Assembly: GCA_030145595.1 (NCBI GenBank)
Contig: JAQYVG010000156.1
Location: forward strand, 1-8,147
Source of the DNA: Desulfobacterales bacterium
GTDB lineage: Bacteria; Desulfobacterota; Desulfobacteria; Desulfobacterales; UBA11574
Direction of reading: 5' to 3'
Length of the DNA: 8,147 bases
Position numbers and translations under genes: made by a program. Below, piece after piece: positions 6,692-8,147 of the stretch. Each line of letters opens with the position of its first letter. Position 1 is the first letter of the stretch. The notes below the pieces were generated by a model. That model was not told the DNA's origin. It ran no database searches and saw only the letters and a program-made list of their open reading frames with translations.

Positions 6692-6854
6692 CCCGAAGGG
6701 ATTCAACTGGGGCGCATTTCACCGGGGCCCCATCCTATTTAATCGGGGTCTAAATATTAATGCACTTATTAGTAATTCGTGAAAATTTGTGTCCATTCGT
6801 GGCCATGTCGCTCGCATCGATTCCCGTTGTCAACCGTACCCTAACGTTGCCGTA

Positions 6855-7892
6855 TTAATCCAAGCGGGGAGAAATGGCAAGATTGCGGATCTTGAATAGG
6901 AGGGTTTTATAGCTAATTTTAAGGATTTTTGCAGCCTTGCTTCGATTCCAGCCGGTATGTTCTAAAACCAGGGAAATTATCCTGTTCTCTATCCTATCTG
7001 TTACCTCTTTCTTGATTTTTTGCAATGAAAAACTGCTTAAATCTTCTATGCTCAAAGTTAACAAACTCAAGAGCGCTTCGATATCTGATGAATCTTCAGC
7101 CCTTAGTTTTGCGATTGCAGATACATGGGGTGTATCGTTCTTGAAAATTAATCCCCTTAAAATTTCATCCCAACTTCCCAATGCCATCTTCTTTTGTATT
7201 ATATTTTGCAACTCTCTTACATTTCCAGGCCAATGATAGGTCATTAACCTGTCCATCACACTCTCGTTCGGAAAGACAACTTTTTTGTTAGGAAAGATTG
7301 AAGAATACTTTTTAATGAAATGTTCGATCAGACAGGGGATATCTTCGGGTCTAGTTCTCAGTGGTTCTAATTTTACATTGATAATGTGTAGCCGATAATA
7401 CAGATCCTCCCTGAAGGTTTTGTTTTTCAGGGCCTGTTGAAGATCTTGATTTGTCGCAGTAATTACCCACGTGTTGGTTGTAAAGATTTTTTCTGAGCCG
7501 AGCGGTGAAAAATCACCACTTTGGAGTACATGTAGAAGTTTGGACTGCAACGATAAAGACATGTCTCCGATTTCATCCAGGAACAGGACGCCGTTGTGGG
7601 CAAGTTGAAACTTGCCCTTTTTGTTCCGGTCAGCACCGGTGAAAGCCCCACGTTCATAGCCAAAAAGTTCGCTCTCTAGCAGACTTTCGGGGATTGCCGC
7701 ACAATTGACTTTAATAAATGGGTGATACCGTCTGAGTGAATACTGGTATAGGCATTGGGCGACAAGTTCCTTGCCGACGCCTGTTTCACCGATTATGATG
7801 GTATTTAGTCCAGTATCTGCGACATGCCGAATCAATTCTCGAACCTTTTTGATGTTTTCGCTTTTTCCGATGATTTCCTCTTCGAGAATCAA
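6855..7892 (-). CDS. Sigma-54-dependent activator without receiver domain
   Basis: This 345-residue protein is a complete sigma-54 AAA+ activator core plus DNA-binding tail. It has Walker A GETGVGKE (35-42), the sigma-54-contacting GAFTGA loop (82-87), Walker B GVLFLDEIGD (101-110), sensor I ITATN (144-148), arginine-finger region FREDLYYRL (160-168), HWPGNVRELQN (220-230), and a Fis-type helix-turn-helix NRSKAAKILKISYKTLLFKI (316-335). There is no receiver, GAF or PAS domain; the protein begins at IIGKSENIKKV, the edge of the AAA+ domain, as in PspF. The start is the TTG at 7892, with AAAGGAG (7907-7901) 8 nt upstream. A TTG at 7931 would add 13 residues but lacks a ribosome binding site, and an in-frame TGA at 7947-7949 closes the frame. 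Its target and control are unknown; a partner protein or expression level may set activity. Confidence 0.93.
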   Translation of the reverse strand: MILEEEIIGKSENIKKVRELIRHVADTGLNTIIIGETGVGKELVAQCLYQYSLRRYHPFIKVNCAAIPESLLESELFGYERGAFTGADRNKKGKFQLAHNGVLFLDEIGDMSLSLQSKLLHVLQSGDFSPLGSEKIFTTNTWVITATNQDLQQALKNKTFREDLYYRLHIINVKLEPLRTRPEDIPCLIEHFIKKYSSIFPNKKVVFPNESVMDRLMTYHWPGNVRELQNIIQKKMALGSWDEILRGLIFKNDTPHVSAIAKLRAEDSSDIEALLSLLTLSIEDLSSFSLQKIKKEVTDRIENRIISLVLEHTGWNRSKAAKILKISYKTLLFKIRNLAISPRLD

Positions 7893-7989
7893 ATCTATTA
7901 CTCCTTTAGGGGGCGGATAAACCTTTCGCAACCTAAAACGCAGAACTCAGAACCTGGAACCAATCAGTTTAGGTAGAACACAGATGACA

Positions 7990-8016
7990 CGGATTTTGCG
8001 GATTTTCACGGATTTT
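7990..8016. repeat. CGGATTTT triple repeat
   Basis: CGGATTTT occurs at 7990-7997, 7999-8006 and 8009-8016, embedded in the context GACACGGATTTTGCGGA. This belongs to a class of intergenic words familiar from Desulfobacterota genomes. Confidence 0.65.
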
Positions 8017-8038
8017 ATTAAGTCCTGAAAAACCTGGT

Positions 8039-8078
8039 CCTCTGGGCCAAGCCTGTCCCGCATTGCGGGAGTCAGAGG
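8039..8078. repeat. Nested hairpin with CCTCTG outer arms
   Basis: CCTCTG (8039-8044) and CAGAGG (8073-8078) enclose TCCCGC (8056-8061) and GCGGGA (8065-8070) with a 3-nt loop ATT. There is no T-run. Confidence 0.5.
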
Positions 8079-8119
8079 CCTATGGCTCTGCCGAAATAAA
8101 TTGATACAAAATTAGAAGC

Positions 8120-8140
8120 ACGAAATACGAAATACGAAAC
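8120..8140. repeat. 7-bp tandem repeat ACGAAAT
   Basis: Three units in a row read ACGAAAT, ACGAAAT, ACGAAAC. The 7-bp period matches the TTCGATG array at 1256-1283, although the unit sequences differ. Confidence 0.7.
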
Positions 8141-8147
8141 AAACTCT

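Larger units (their letters stand above)
6463..6854. other. Intergenic region with dispersed repeats
   Basis: This 392-base gap has no supported gene. It contains GC-rich hairpins (GGGGC and GCCCC at 6550-6561; TGCTCC and GGAGCA at 6677-6691), the mini-hairpin at 6583-6597, the dispersed repeat at 6634-6661, and, around 6775-6805, a TTCGTG-rich stretch of a kind common between genes in this phylum. The plus-strand open frame 6501-6782 is made of these repeats and is not considered a gene. Confidence 0.6.
7893..8147. other. Repeat-rich intergenic end of window
   Basis: About 255 bases hold no gene. Three CGGATTTT words (7990, 7999 and 8009), a nested hairpin (8039-8078) and a 7-bp tandem repeat (8120-8140) are present. 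The AAAGGAG ribosome binding site of the sigma-54 activator lies at 7901-7907 on the minus strand. No convincing promoter was found. Confidence 0.55.

Overview
The window looks like an accessory, repeat-rich stretch of a chromosome from a Desulfobacterota-type (former Deltaproteobacteria) bacterium. This rests on a DUF3786-like gene (a family I associate with sulfate reducers and anaerobic Firmicutes), a sigma-54 activator, and dispersed intergenic words of a kind common in that phylum. The taxonomic call is an inference. Five full-length protein genes and one possible gene remnant can be supported; I saw no rRNA, tRNA, CRISPR array or transposase.

Layout, left to right. 1-371: repeat-dense intergenic DNA with a compound palindromic element. 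372-974 (+): DUF3786-like protein. 975-1403: intergenic, with an AT-rich patch holding a possible minus-strand gene remnant, then short direct and 7-bp tandem repeats. 1404-2591 (+): exported methionine sulfoxide reductase fusion (MsrA then MsrB), joined by a linker with strict four-residue Met spacing. 2592-3069: a second compound palindromic element, then a regulatory region with two 54-bp operator-like units of identical geometry. 3070-4125 and 4118-4960 (+): a two-gene module resembling type IV AbiE toxin-antitoxin systems (winged-helix antitoxin/repressor, nucleotidyltransferase toxin) with overlapping reading frames. 5248-6402 (-): AAA_14/DUF4143 ATPase with a PD-(D/E)XK-like C-terminal motif and a clear sigma-70 promoter, convergent with the toxin gene. 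6463-6854: repeat-filled intergenic DNA. 6855-7892 (-): PspF-like sigma-54 activator lacking a receiver domain. The rest is repeat-rich intergenic DNA.

Working together: only the AbiE-like pair forms an evident operon. Its promoter lies inside the proximal operator, so autorepression by the winged-helix partner is the natural model. MsrAB should act alone outside the cytoplasm and needs an external reductant. The ATPase and the sigma-54 activator are monocistronic here, and no sigma-54 promoter was recognised in the window. The strongest unexplained signals are the twin four-half-site operators (2917-2970 and 3015-3068) and the periodic Met linker of MsrAB.
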